DNA from: SHZI01 sp031395645
Lineage (GTDB): Bacteria > Pseudomonadota > Gammaproteobacteria > Steroidobacterales > GCA-2729495
Length of the DNA: 64,000 nucleotides
Assembly (NCBI GenBank): GCA_031395645.1
Contig: JANNJM010000040.1
Span: 1 to 64,000, forward strand
Direction of reading: 5' to 3'
Shown: piece after piece, positions 8,114 through 16,263 of the stretch
How the letters are laid out: each line of letters begins with the position of its first letter
How positions within the stretch are numbered: the first letter of the stretch is position 1
The notes under the pieces: model-generated
What the model was told of the DNA's origin: nothing
Databases searched by the model: none
The model's input: the letters and a program-made list of their open reading frames with translations, nothing else
Made by a program: the position numbers and the translations under genes

Positions 8114-9264
8114 CAGCGCTGCACGACCGCGCCTGAGGCCAGAAGACCGTCGATTTCTGCAACTGCAAAGCCGGCCTGCGCAAGCACCGCCCGGGAATGC
8201 GCGCCCGCCGCGACTGGTGGAGTCGGCTCGTCCGGAACGGTAGCGCTGAAGCGGGGTGCTGGTGCGTGCTGGAGTACCCCGTTGACGGAGAGAAACGCCT
8301 TGCGGGCGACGTTGTGCGGGTGCTGGCTCGCCTCGCTCACGGTCAGCACCGGTGCATAACAGGCATCGGTGCCTTCCAGCAGCGCCGTCCACTCATCGCG
8401 GGTCCTGCTGCGGAAGACGGCCGCAAGGTCGGATTTCAGCCGGGGCCACTCCGGGCTGGCAACGGGATAGGCGCCGAGCCCATGGCCAGCAAAGCGCGCT
8501 GGATCGAGACCGGCACGCCGGATGAGATCCTGGTAGAACGCCGGCTCCAGCGCCGCGATGCTGATGTACTTACCGTCGCTGGTCTCATACGTGGCATAGA
8601 AATGCGCGGCACCACTCAGGAAGTGCGTACCTGGCTGCTCGTCAAATATGCCGGCGGCGCGGAAGCCGTGGAACATCGCCATCAGCGCATTGACGCCATC
8701 GAGCATGGCCGCATCGACCACCTGCCCACGGCCGGATTGCCGGGCCCCCAGCAGTGCGCAGACGAGGCCAAAGGCCAGCAACATGCCGCCTCCCCCGAAG
8801 TCGCCGAGCAGATTGAGCGGCGGCACCGGCGGCTCACCCCGTGGGCCGAACGCGTGCAGGGCGCCTGAGAGTGCGAGGTAGTTCAGGTCGTGGCCAGGCG
8901 CGCCCGACAACGGACCGTCCTGACCCCAGCCCGTGACGCGCCCATAAACCAGCCGCGGATTCCGTACACGGCATACCTCGGGTCCGATACCGAGGCGCTC
9001 GGCAACGCCGGGCCGGAAGCCCTCGATGAGCGCATCAGCCGACTCGGAAAGCCGCAGCAGGGCCTGCACACCGTCCGGGTTCTTGAGGTCCAGCACAATG
9101 CTGCGCCGGTTCCGCCGCAGCGGGTCGATGGCCTGCAGCGGGTCGATGCCCGGCCGATCCACGCGAATGACGTCCGCGCCCATGTCCCCGAGCAGCATGC
9201 CGCAGAAGGGTCCCGGGCCGATGCTGGCCACTTCGAGGACGGAAACCCCAGCCAGCGGGCCCAT
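8113..9264 (-). CDS. CaiB/BaiF class III CoA-transferase or alpha-methylacyl-CoA racemase
   Basis: The 383-residue family III CoA-transferase-fold protein has an N-terminus (PLAGVSVLEVASIGPGPFCG) that closely follows alpha-methylacyl-CoA racemases, including GADVIRVDRPG, LVYGRVTGWGQDGP, and the GHDLNYLALSGAL segment holding a conserved His-Asp. Racemases of this group epimerise 2-methylacyl-CoA esters so that branched or sterol side chains can enter beta-oxidation. CoA transfer cannot be excluded. It overlaps both neighbours by TGATG junctions, which fixes the start and shows operon membership. Confidence 0.92.
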   Translation of the reverse strand: MGPLAGVSVLEVASIGPGPFCGMLLGDMGADVIRVDRPGIDPLQAIDPLRRNRRSIVLDLKNPDGVQALLRLSESADALIEGFRPGVAERLGIGPEVCRVRNPRLVYGRVTGWGQDGPLSGAPGHDLNYLALSGALHAFGPRGEPPVPPLNLLGDFGGGGMLLAFGLVCALLGARQSGRGQVVDAAMLDGVNALMAMFHGFRAAGIFDEQPGTHFLSGAAHFYATYETSDGKYISIAALEPAFYQDLIRRAGLDPARFAGHGLGAYPVASPEWPRLKSDLAAVFRSRTRDEWTALLEGTDACYAPVLTVSEASQHPHNVARKAFLSVNGVLQHAPAPRFSATVPDEPTPPVAAGAHSRAVLAQAGFAVAEIDGLLASGAVVQR

Positions 9265-10439
9265 CAGTCCTCTTTAGAGGCCTTGCCGGACTTCTTTGGC
9301 CGCGGATCGAGGCCAATCGACCGCGCGATGATCTCGCGCATCACCTCGGAGGATCCCGCGTAGATGCGCGAGACACGGGCGTCACGGTACATGCGGGAGA
9401 TCCGGTACTCGTCCATGTAGCCGGCTCCGCCGTGGAGCTGGACGCACTCGTCCGTCACGCGGCCCTCAAGTTCGCTGCAGAAGAGCTTCGCGCGGGCGAT
9501 GTCGGCTGCAGTCAACCGGCCGGCGTTGAATTCCATCACGCAGTGATCGACAAACACCTGGGCAATGTCGATCTGCGTGCGCATGTCCGCCATCTTGAAA
9601 CGATTGACCTGGAAGTCGCCAACCGCCTGGCCAAAGATGCGTCGTTCCCGGATGTAGTCCAGTGTCAGGTCAAAGGCCACCTGGCTGGCGGCGACGTACT
9701 GGGCAGCAGAGATCAGCCGCTCGTCCACCAGGTACTCCATCAGGTAGTAAAAGCCGCGGGCAGGGTCACCCAGCACATTGGCCCTCGGTACCTGCACGTT
9801 CTCGAAAAACAGTTCGGCCGTGTCCTGCGAGTTCAGGCCCATCTTCTTCAGATTGCGACCACGGCCAAAACCGGGCATCCCGCGCTCCACGAGGAACAGG
9901 CCCAGCTGTCTCTCCGGGCCAGTGCGCGCCGCCACGACGAACAGGTCGCCGTTGATGCCGTTGGAAATGTAGGTCTTGGCGCCATTCAGCAGAAAATGGT
10001 CCCCCCGGTCCTCGGCGCGGGTACGCATGCCGGCCAGGTCGCTGCCAGCACCGGGTTCGGTCATGGCAATGCCGAGAATCGTGTCGCCACTGACGCAACC
10101 CGGCAGGAATCGGCGCTTCTGCTCCTCGGTGCCGAGGCCCTCAAGGTAGGGAGCAACGAGTCGGGAGTGCAGCGTGAAATACAGTCCGCTGTCCCCGAAG
10201 CGCATATTCTCCTCAATGAGAATCTGCTCGTAGCGGAAATCGCGAATGCCGGCGCCGCCATACTGCTCGTCGACCTGCATCAGCAGCAGGCCCTGCTTGC
10301 CGCCTTGCTGGTAGATGGAACGATCGACCTGCCCCGCCGCGTGCCAGCGATCCCTGTGCGGCTCTACTTCCTTCTGGAAAAAACGCCGCACCGAGTCGCG
10401 GAACATCTGGTGCTCGGCCTCGAAGAGACGGCGCTTCAC
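9264..10439 (-). CDS. Acyl-CoA dehydrogenase (LCAD-type)
   Basis: This 391-residue acyl-CoA dehydrogenase of standard length has AMTEPGAGSDLAG and YISNGINGD flavin-domain motifs and a C-terminal HGGAGYMDEYRISRMYRDARV. The position of the MCAD-type catalytic glutamate reads IYAGSSEVM, without that Glu. Instead a helix-G glutamate is available in DERLIS, as in long-chain acyl-CoA and isovaleryl-CoA dehydrogenases, so activity is expected. It starts at GTG 10439, three bases after the upstream stop. It should catalyse the first beta-oxidation step for the substrate of this operon. Confidence 0.94.
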   Translation of the reverse strand: MKRRLFEAEHQMFRDSVRRFFQKEVEPHRDRWHAAGQVDRSIYQQGGKQGLLLMQVDEQYGGAGIRDFRYEQILIEENMRFGDSGLYFTLHSRLVAPYLEGLGTEEQKRRFLPGCVSGDTILGIAMTEPGAGSDLAGMRTRAEDRGDHFLLNGAKTYISNGINGDLFVVAARTGPERQLGLFLVERGMPGFGRGRNLKKMGLNSQDTAELFFENVQVPRANVLGDPARGFYYLMEYLVDERLISAAQYVAASQVAFDLTLDYIRERRIFGQAVGDFQVNRFKMADMRTQIDIAQVFVDHCVMEFNAGRLTAADIARAKLFCSELEGRVTDECVQLHGGAGYMDEYRISRMYRDARVSRIYAGSSEVMREIIARSIGLDPRPKKSGKASKED

Positions 10440-10442
10440 GCT

Positions 10443-12620
10443 TCAGGCAGCCGAGCGGCGTTGACCAGACCCGGCGCGCGGGTAAAACAATTCGTTCTTC
10501 GCCGCCCGCGCCCGCAGCGAGTCCGGAACCTTGAAGCGCGGCCCGTAGGTCGCCGCCAGACGGTCACACTCAGCCACGAAGGCCTGGAGTCCGACCGTCT
10601 CGATGAACGACAGCGTCCCGCCCGTCCAGGCCGGGTAGCCCCAGCCAAGGATCGAGCCGATATCTGCATCAGCGGGCTCGGTAACGACGCCTTCATCCAG
10701 ACAACGGACGGTTTCTACAGCCTGAGCGTAGAGCAGGCGCTTTTTCACTTCGTCTACGTCAGGCTGCTTCGCGGCCGGGGGATACACACCCGCGATGCCG
10801 GGCCAGAGGAACTTCTTGCCGTCCTTCGGATACTCGTAGAACCCCTTGCCAAACTTCTTGCCCTTCCGGTCGAGCTCGTTCGCAAACTTGAGCGCCACTG
10901 CGATCGCGGACGGGCCTAAGTACTTGTCGCCCAGGTCCGCCTGCGTCTGCTTGTGAATCTTTGCCGAGAGCTCCAGGCTGACTTCGTCGTGCACCGCGAG
11001 CGGTCCGACGGGCATGCCCGCCTGCTTGCCGGCATTCTCGATCAGCGCGGGCACCACACCCTCCTGCAGCAGTGCCATGCCTTCGTTGGCGTAGGTCATG
11101 AACACCCGACTGGTATAGAAGCCCCGACTGTCGTTCACCACGATCGGCGTCTTGCGAATCTGCTGGACGTAGTCGAGCGCGCGAGCGACGGTCTCGGGCG
11201 AGGTCTTGCGCCCCAGAATCACTTCAACGAGCGGCATCTTGTCGACGGGCGAGAAGAAGTGCAGGCCGATGAAGCTCGAGGGACGCTGCGAGGCCTCGGC
11301 CAGGCCTGAGATTGGCAGCGTCGAGGTGTTTGAGGCGAAGACGGCAGTATCTGCAATCACCGCCTCGGTCTTGCGCGTGACGTCCGCCTTGATTTCCCGG
11401 CTCTCAAAGACCGCCTCGATCACTAGCTCGCAGCCCTTCACGTCGGCGTAGTCCATCGTGGGATGAATGCGGGCGAGGATGGCCGCCATCTCGCTGGCGG
11501 CCATGCGGCCCTGATCCACGCGCTTCTGCAGCAGGGACCGCGAGTAGTCCTTGCCCTTGTCGGCGGCCTCCCGGGTGCTGTCGAGCAGGACCACGTCCAT
11601 CCCTGCGCGGGCCGACACAAAAGCGATGCCGGCGCCCATCATGCCGGCGCCCAGCATGCCGAGCCGGGTCACGCGGGATTTCGCGATTCCGGCCGGGCGG
11701 CGCGCCAGCTTGTCGGCCGCACCCTTGTTGATGAACAGTGTGCGGGTCATGTTCCGGTAGACGGGGTTCATGAGCAGGCTGACGAAATAGCGAGCCTCGA
11801 TCCTTAACCCTAAGTCGAACGGCACGATGCTGCCTTCATAGACCGCCGACAGAATGGCAATCGGTGCCGGATAGTTGTGCTGGGTCTTGTCGGCGATCAG
11901 CGCCGAGCCGGCGGTAAAGGTCTGCTGGGCACCCGGATGCAGGGCACCGGCGCCACCGGGCCAGCGGAAGCCTTTCTTGTCCCAGGGCTGCACCGGATCT
12001 GCGGCTTCGGTGAGCCAGCGCCGCGCCACGTTGAGCAGTTCAGCGGCCGGCGCCACCGCGTGCACGATGCCGAGCGCTTTGGCTTTATCGGGTTCCACGT
12101 GCGTACCCTGGGTCATCAGTTCGAGAGCAGGCTGGATGCCGATCAGCCGCGGCAGCCGCTGGGTGCCACCGGCGCCAGGCAATAAACCGACCTGCACTTC
12201 GGGGAGGCCGACGACGGTCTTCGGGTCGTCACTCAGCACACGAAAATGACAGGCCAGGCAGAGCTCCAGACCGCCGCCGAGGGCGGTGCCGTTGATGGCG
12301 GCCGCAATCGGCTTGCCGGAGGTCTCGAGTTTTCGTAACAGCGCCGAGTAGCGGCTGATGTCCTGCATCACGTCAAGCCCACTGGCGCCATTGCCGTAGA
12401 TATTGACGATGTCCATCAGGTCGGCGCCGGCAATAAATGCGGGCTTGCCCGACGTGATGATGGCGCCCTTGATGGCAGCATCGCTGACGATCCGTTCTAC
12501 GGCGCCAGCCAGCTCCGCAGTGAATGCCGGGGTGATGACGTTCATCGACCGGTCGGGCATGTCGATCGTGAGGACAGCAATGCCCTGGGCGTCGACTGAA
12601 ATCGCAATGCTTTGGCTCAT
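10443..12620 (-). CDS. Bifunctional enoyl-CoA hydratase/3-hydroxyacyl-CoA dehydrogenase (FadB/FadJ-type)
   Basis: The 725-residue multifunctional beta-oxidation protein has an N-terminal crotonase domain (about 1-190; AAINGTALGGGLELCLA and GLPEVQVGLLPGAGG) that hydrates enoyl-CoA. The following 3-hydroxyacyl-CoA dehydrogenase has a Rossmann motif in LGMLGAGMMGAGIA, the active-site segment GLHFFSPVDKMPLVEVI, and C-terminal helical domains. ATG 12620 is two bases after the thiolase stop; an in-frame GTG-type extension into the thiolase gene is rejected. It pairs with the adjacent thiolase as a FadBA-type module. Confidence 0.95.
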   Translation of the reverse strand: MSQSIAISVDAQGIAVLTIDMPDRSMNVITPAFTAELAGAVERIVSDAAIKGAIITSGKPAFIAGADLMDIVNIYGNGASGLDVMQDISRYSALLRKLETSGKPIAAAINGTALGGGLELCLACHFRVLSDDPKTVVGLPEVQVGLLPGAGGTQRLPRLIGIQPALELMTQGTHVEPDKAKALGIVHAVAPAAELLNVARRWLTEAADPVQPWDKKGFRWPGGAGALHPGAQQTFTAGSALIADKTQHNYPAPIAILSAVYEGSIVPFDLGLRIEARYFVSLLMNPVYRNMTRTLFINKGAADKLARRPAGIAKSRVTRLGMLGAGMMGAGIAFVSARAGMDVVLLDSTREAADKGKDYSRSLLQKRVDQGRMAASEMAAILARIHPTMDYADVKGCELVIEAVFESREIKADVTRKTEAVIADTAVFASNTSTLPISGLAEASQRPSSFIGLHFFSPVDKMPLVEVILGRKTSPETVARALDYVQQIRKTPIVVNDSRGFYTSRVFMTYANEGMALLQEGVVPALIENAGKQAGMPVGPLAVHDEVSLELSAKIHKQTQADLGDKYLGPSAIAVALKFANELDRKGKKFGKGFYEYPKDGKKFLWPGIAGVYPPAAKQPDVDEVKKRLLYAQAVETVRCLDEGVVTEPADADIGSILGWGYPAWTGGTLSFIETVGLQAFVAECDRLAATYGPRFKVPDSLRARAAKNELFYPRAGSGQRRSAA

Positions 12621-12622
12621 AC

Positions 12623-13831
12623 CTAAACCCGCTCGATGATGGTGGCGGTGCCCATGCCAGCACCAATGCACAGGTTGATCAGCGCCGTGCTCTTCTGCCG
12701 GCGCTCCAGTTCATCCAGCACGGTGCCGAGGATCATTGCCCCCGTCGCGCCCAGCGGATGACCCATTGCGATTGCGCCGCCGTTCACGTTGATACGGTCA
12801 TGGGGAATATTGAGAACCTGCATGAAGCGCAGCACCACGGAAGCAAACGCTTCGTTGAGCTCAAAGAGGTCAATGTCGCGCACCTGCATGCCGCAGCGTT
12901 TCAGGACCTTTTCTGCCGACGGTCCCGGGCCGGTCAGCATGATGGTCGGCTCCGAACCAATGGAGGCGAAGCCAACGATGCGGGCGCGGGGCTTCAGGCC
13001 CAGTGCCTTGCCCATCTCCTGCGTGCCGACGAGCACCGCCGCGGCGCCATCGACGATGCCGGAGGAATTGCCGCCGGTATGCACATGATTGATACGTTCC
13101 ACTTCCGGGTAGCGCTGCAGCGCCACCGAGTCGAAGCCGAACTGCTCGCCCATCATCGTGAAGGCGGGCTTGAGCTCGCTTAAGTTCGCCGCCGTGGTCT
13201 CCGGACGCATGTGCTCGTCATGGTCGAGCAGCGTGGAGCCGAGAGAGTCGCGGATCGGCAGCACGGAGTTTTTGAACCAGCCGGAACTCCAGGCATGGGC
13301 GGCCCGCTTCTGGCTCTCGGCAGCGTAGTGGTCGCAATCCTCCCGGCTGATACCGTACTTCGTCGCGATGAGATCAGCACCGATGCCCTGCGGGGCAAAG
13401 TAGGTCTTGTAGGCGACTTGCGGATCGCTGGCCATGGCGCCGCCGTCGGAGCCCATGGGCACCCGGGACATCGACTCGACACCCCCACCGATACACAGGT
13501 CCGACTGGCCGGACATCACCTGGGCCGCCGCGGTGTTCACCGCCTCAAGGCCCGAGGCGCAAAAGCGGTTCAGCTGCTTGCCGGGTACGGTCTCGGCGTA
13601 GTCGGCGTTAAGCACCGCGACCCGTGCGATATCGGCACCCTGCTCGCCCACCGGCGCCACGCAGCCCATGATCACGTCGTCGAGACGACTGGTATCGAGC
13701 TGATTCCGGTCACGCAGGCCGCGCAGCACCTGCGTGAGAAGTTCAACGGGCGTCACCTCGTGGAGTGCGCCTGACGACTTGCCGCGGCCACGCGGGGTAC
13801 GGAGGTGATCGAAGATGAAAGCGTCGGTCAT
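12623..13831 (-). CDS. Acetyl-CoA acyltransferase (thiolase)
   Basis: This 402-residue thiolase catalyses thiolytic cleavage of 3-ketoacyl-CoA. The acyl-accepting cysteine lies in NRFCASGLEAVNTAA, the catalytic histidine in GGAIAMGHPLGATGA, and the second cysteine in LINLCIGAGMG. It appears to be the first gene of the beta-oxidation operon, with about 110 bases separating it from the upstream glutamine-synthetase-like gene on the same strand. It lies directly before the FadB-type gene. Confidence 0.95.
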   Translation of the reverse strand: MTDAFIFDHLRTPRGRGKSSGALHEVTPVELLTQVLRGLRDRNQLDTSRLDDVIMGCVAPVGEQGADIARVAVLNADYAETVPGKQLNRFCASGLEAVNTAAAQVMSGQSDLCIGGGVESMSRVPMGSDGGAMASDPQVAYKTYFAPQGIGADLIATKYGISREDCDHYAAESQKRAAHAWSSGWFKNSVLPIRDSLGSTLLDHDEHMRPETTAANLSELKPAFTMMGEQFGFDSVALQRYPEVERINHVHTGGNSSGIVDGAAAVLVGTQEMGKALGLKPRARIVGFASIGSEPTIMLTGPGPSAEKVLKRCGMQVRDIDLFELNEAFASVVLRFMQVLNIPHDRINVNGGAIAMGHPLGATGAMILGTVLDELERRQKSTALINLCIGAGMGTATIIERV

Positions 13832-13944
13832 GGCTTTGGCCTCGGTGACTCGGGAAGGGTCGGTCCAGCCCCACTGTTGTTATGCGTTGTGGGGCGAGGC
13901 GCAAGGGTACGCCCCCTGCGGGTCGGGGAAAAGATGGGCGGTCG

Positions 13945-15336
13945 CTAGAGCGCCCCGAGATACCACTCGTAATCCAGCCCCGGGACCTCCGCATGGTAGG
14001 CCTCGGCCTCGAAATGCCGGGCGGCGCTGTAGACCCGGCAGAATTCGGCACCGAAGTATTCCGGCCAGAGGGTGCTGGCGTCGAAGGCCGCGAGGGCCGT
14101 TTCCCAGCGGGGCGACGGCCCGGTTGGCAGGCTGACCGGTTCACCCTCCCGGATCATGGCCGGCGGCTCGATGCGGCGGGTGATACCGGCGTGGGCGGCG
14201 GCCAGGATCGCGGCCATCGCGAGATACGGGTTGCAGTCGGCACCCGCCACGCGGTGCTCCAGCCGCAGATTGGCGTCGTCGGAGCACGGGATCCGCAGCG
14301 CCACCTGCCGGTGGTTCGGACCCCAGTTCGGCGCAATCGGCACGAAGAAGCCAGGGCGGAAGCGGCGGTAGGAGTTCGCATTCGGCGCAAAGATCGCCAG
14401 TGACTCGGGTAGTGCCGCCAGCATGCCGCCAACCGCATGGCGGAGCGTGTCGGTATACGCATCGGGTGTCGCCGCGCCCGGCGCCGGACCGAAGACGTTG
14501 CGACACGACTTGTCCTGCAGGCTGAAGTGCACGTGCATGCCCGAACCGTCGAGGCTCATGAAAGGCTTCGCCATGAAGGTCGCAGCCAGACCCTCCTGAC
14601 GCGCGACGCCACGGACCAGGCGGCGGAGCAGGATCGCATGATCGCAGGCAGCCAGGGCATCGCTTTCGTGGTGGAGATTCACCTCGAACTGCCCGGCGCC
14701 GTACTCCGACACCATCGCGCCCGCCGGCACGTGCTGCTGCTCGGAGGCTGCCGAAACGCGGGCGAAGAAGCTGTCCAGGTCGTGCAGATCTTCAAGGCTG
14801 TAGGCGCGCGGGCCAGCGGGGCGGCGCTCACTACCCGGCACGTGCCCGGTGCGCGAACGCGGCGTCTCGCCGCGGGTGTCTTCCAGCAGGTAAAACTCGT
14901 ACTCGACCGCCACTACCGGTGTCAGCCCAAGCTCACTGAAACGGCCGAGCACCCGGGCCAGAACGTGGCGGGCGTCTGCAAAATAGGGCCGTCCGTCCCG
15001 CTCGTACATCGAGATCAGGCACTGACCGAGCGGTGTCTTTGACCACGGCACCCGCGCCAGGGAGCCCGCGACCGGCAGGCAGATGTAGTCCGGGTCGCCG
15101 TCATCGCTGCCATGGGCGAGGCCGTCGATCAGCGCGCCCCGGCTGTCCATCAGGATGCCGGTGGCCGGAAACGAGATGCCCTCGCGAAAGAGGCCGGCCA
15201 GCTCGCGACGACTGACCCGCTTGCCGCGCAGGATGGCGTTCAGATCAGGCAGCAACAACTCGATAGCGCGAACATCGGAATTGCCGTCGAGAAATTCGAC
15301 AGCTTCCGGCGGCACCTCTGCACGTTTCGTCGTCAT
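13945..15336 (-). CDS. Glutamine synthetase family protein (gamma-glutamylpolyamine synthetase-like)
   Basis: The 463-residue ATP-dependent amine ligase has the glutamine-synthetase beta-grasp and catalytic domains. Visible motifs are VEYEFYLLE (metal ligands), QFEVNLHH, FMAKPFMSLDGSGMHVHFSL and the substrate/ATP region RRFRPGFFVPIAPNWG. The N-terminus (VEFLDGNSDVRAIELLLPDLNAILRGK) follows the PuuA-type gamma-glutamylputrescine synthetase group, not GlnA, and the adenylylation-loop tyrosine region of GlnA is not apparent. It probably glutamylates a polyamine or other amine. It is divergent from purU with a 66-base gap. Confidence 0.9.
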   Translation of the reverse strand: MTTKRAEVPPEAVEFLDGNSDVRAIELLLPDLNAILRGKRVSRRELAGLFREGISFPATGILMDSRGALIDGLAHGSDDGDPDYICLPVAGSLARVPWSKTPLGQCLISMYERDGRPYFADARHVLARVLGRFSELGLTPVVAVEYEFYLLEDTRGETPRSRTGHVPGSERRPAGPRAYSLEDLHDLDSFFARVSAASEQQHVPAGAMVSEYGAGQFEVNLHHESDALAACDHAILLRRLVRGVARQEGLAATFMAKPFMSLDGSGMHVHFSLQDKSCRNVFGPAPGAATPDAYTDTLRHAVGGMLAALPESLAIFAPNANSYRRFRPGFFVPIAPNWGPNHRQVALRIPCSDDANLRLEHRVAGADCNPYLAMAAILAAAHAGITRRIEPPAMIREGEPVSLPTGPSPRWETALAAFDASTLWPEYFGAEFCRVYSAARHFEAEAYHAEVPGLDYEWYLGAL

Positions 15337-15402
15337 AGGCTCTCCCTGCGCGGATTCTGACCAATCCCGGTCGCCGCGTCGATCCTGCTACCATTTAGCA
15401 GC

Positions 15403-16263
15403 ATGTCAGAAGCCAGTTCATTCATCCTTACCGTGGTCTGCCCGGACGCCGTGGGCATCGTAGCGGCCGTGGCAGGGTACCTGACCGGCCAGCAGTATTT
15501 CATCGAGGAATCCACCCACTTCGGCGACGCTGACACGGGTACGTTTTTCATGCGCACCCGCTTCATTCCCCGCGAACAGGCCTTCTCGCGGGCGTCTTTC
15601 GCGGCGGGCTTTGACTCGATCGCCGCCCGCTTCGGCATGGACTGGCAGGTGCACGACACCCGCATCCAGCCGCGCGTCCTGATCCTCGTGTCGAAGTACG
15701 ACCACTGCCTCAACGACCTGCTGTACCGCTACCGCACCGGTGCGCTGAAGATGGCCATTCCGGCCATTGTCTCCAACCACATGGATCTCGCCGGGCTGGC
15801 AAGCTGGCACAAGGTGCCCTATTTCCATGTTCCCGTAACAACCGGGACCAAAGCAGTAGCTGAGGGACGGTTACTGGAAATCGTCGAGGACAGCCGGGCG
15901 GATCTCATCGTGCTGGCCCGCTATATGCAGATCCTCTCTCCCGCCCTGTGCGCGCGTTACCCGGGGCGCATCATCAACATCCACCACTCATTCCTGCCGG
16001 GCTTCAAGGGCGCCAAGCCCTACCACGAGGCACACCGGCGGGGAGTGAAACTGATCGGTGCGACAGCCCACTACGTCACTGCCGACCTCGACGAGGGTCC
16101 GATCATCGAGCAGACCGTAGAGCGCGCAGACCACACCATGTCGCCAGATGATCTCGCGGCGATTGGCCGCGACGTGGAGTCACTGACGCTCGCGCGGGCC
16201 GTCAAGCTCCAGCTGGAGCATCGGGTGTTTGTAAACGGAATGAAGACCGTAGTTTTGCGCTGA
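15403..16263 (+). CDS. purU: Formyltetrahydrofolate deformylase
   Basis: PurU hydrolyses 10-formyl-tetrahydrofolate to formate and tetrahydrofolate and balances one-carbon pools. The 286-residue product has an N-terminal ACT domain (about 6-85; ILTVVCPDAVGIVAAVAGYL) and a C-terminal formyltransferase-fold domain. The latter carries KMAIPAIVSNH, the catalytic Asn-His segment INIHHSFLPGFKGAKPYHEA and the Asp in TADLDEGPII. Length is normal. Its 3' end overlaps the convergent GGDEF-EAL gene by 62 bases. Confidence 0.96.
   Translation: MSEASSFILTVVCPDAVGIVAAVAGYLTGQQYFIEESTHFGDADTGTFFMRTRFIPREQAFSRASFAAGFDSIAARFGMDWQVHDTRIQPRVLILVSKYDHCLNDLLYRYRTGALKMAIPAIVSNHMDLAGLASWHKVPYFHVPVTTGTKAVAEGRLLEIVEDSRADLIVLARYMQILSPALCARYPGRIINIHHSFLPGFKGAKPYHEAHRRGVKLIGATAHYVTADLDEGPIIEQTVERADHTMSPDDLAAIGRDVESLTLARAVKLQLEHRVFVNGMKTVVLR

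Noticed and set aside
9432..10919. Long plus-strand frame opposite the acyl-CoA dehydrogenase and FadB-type genes
   Set aside because: It is antisense to two well-supported overlapping genes and shows no domain.
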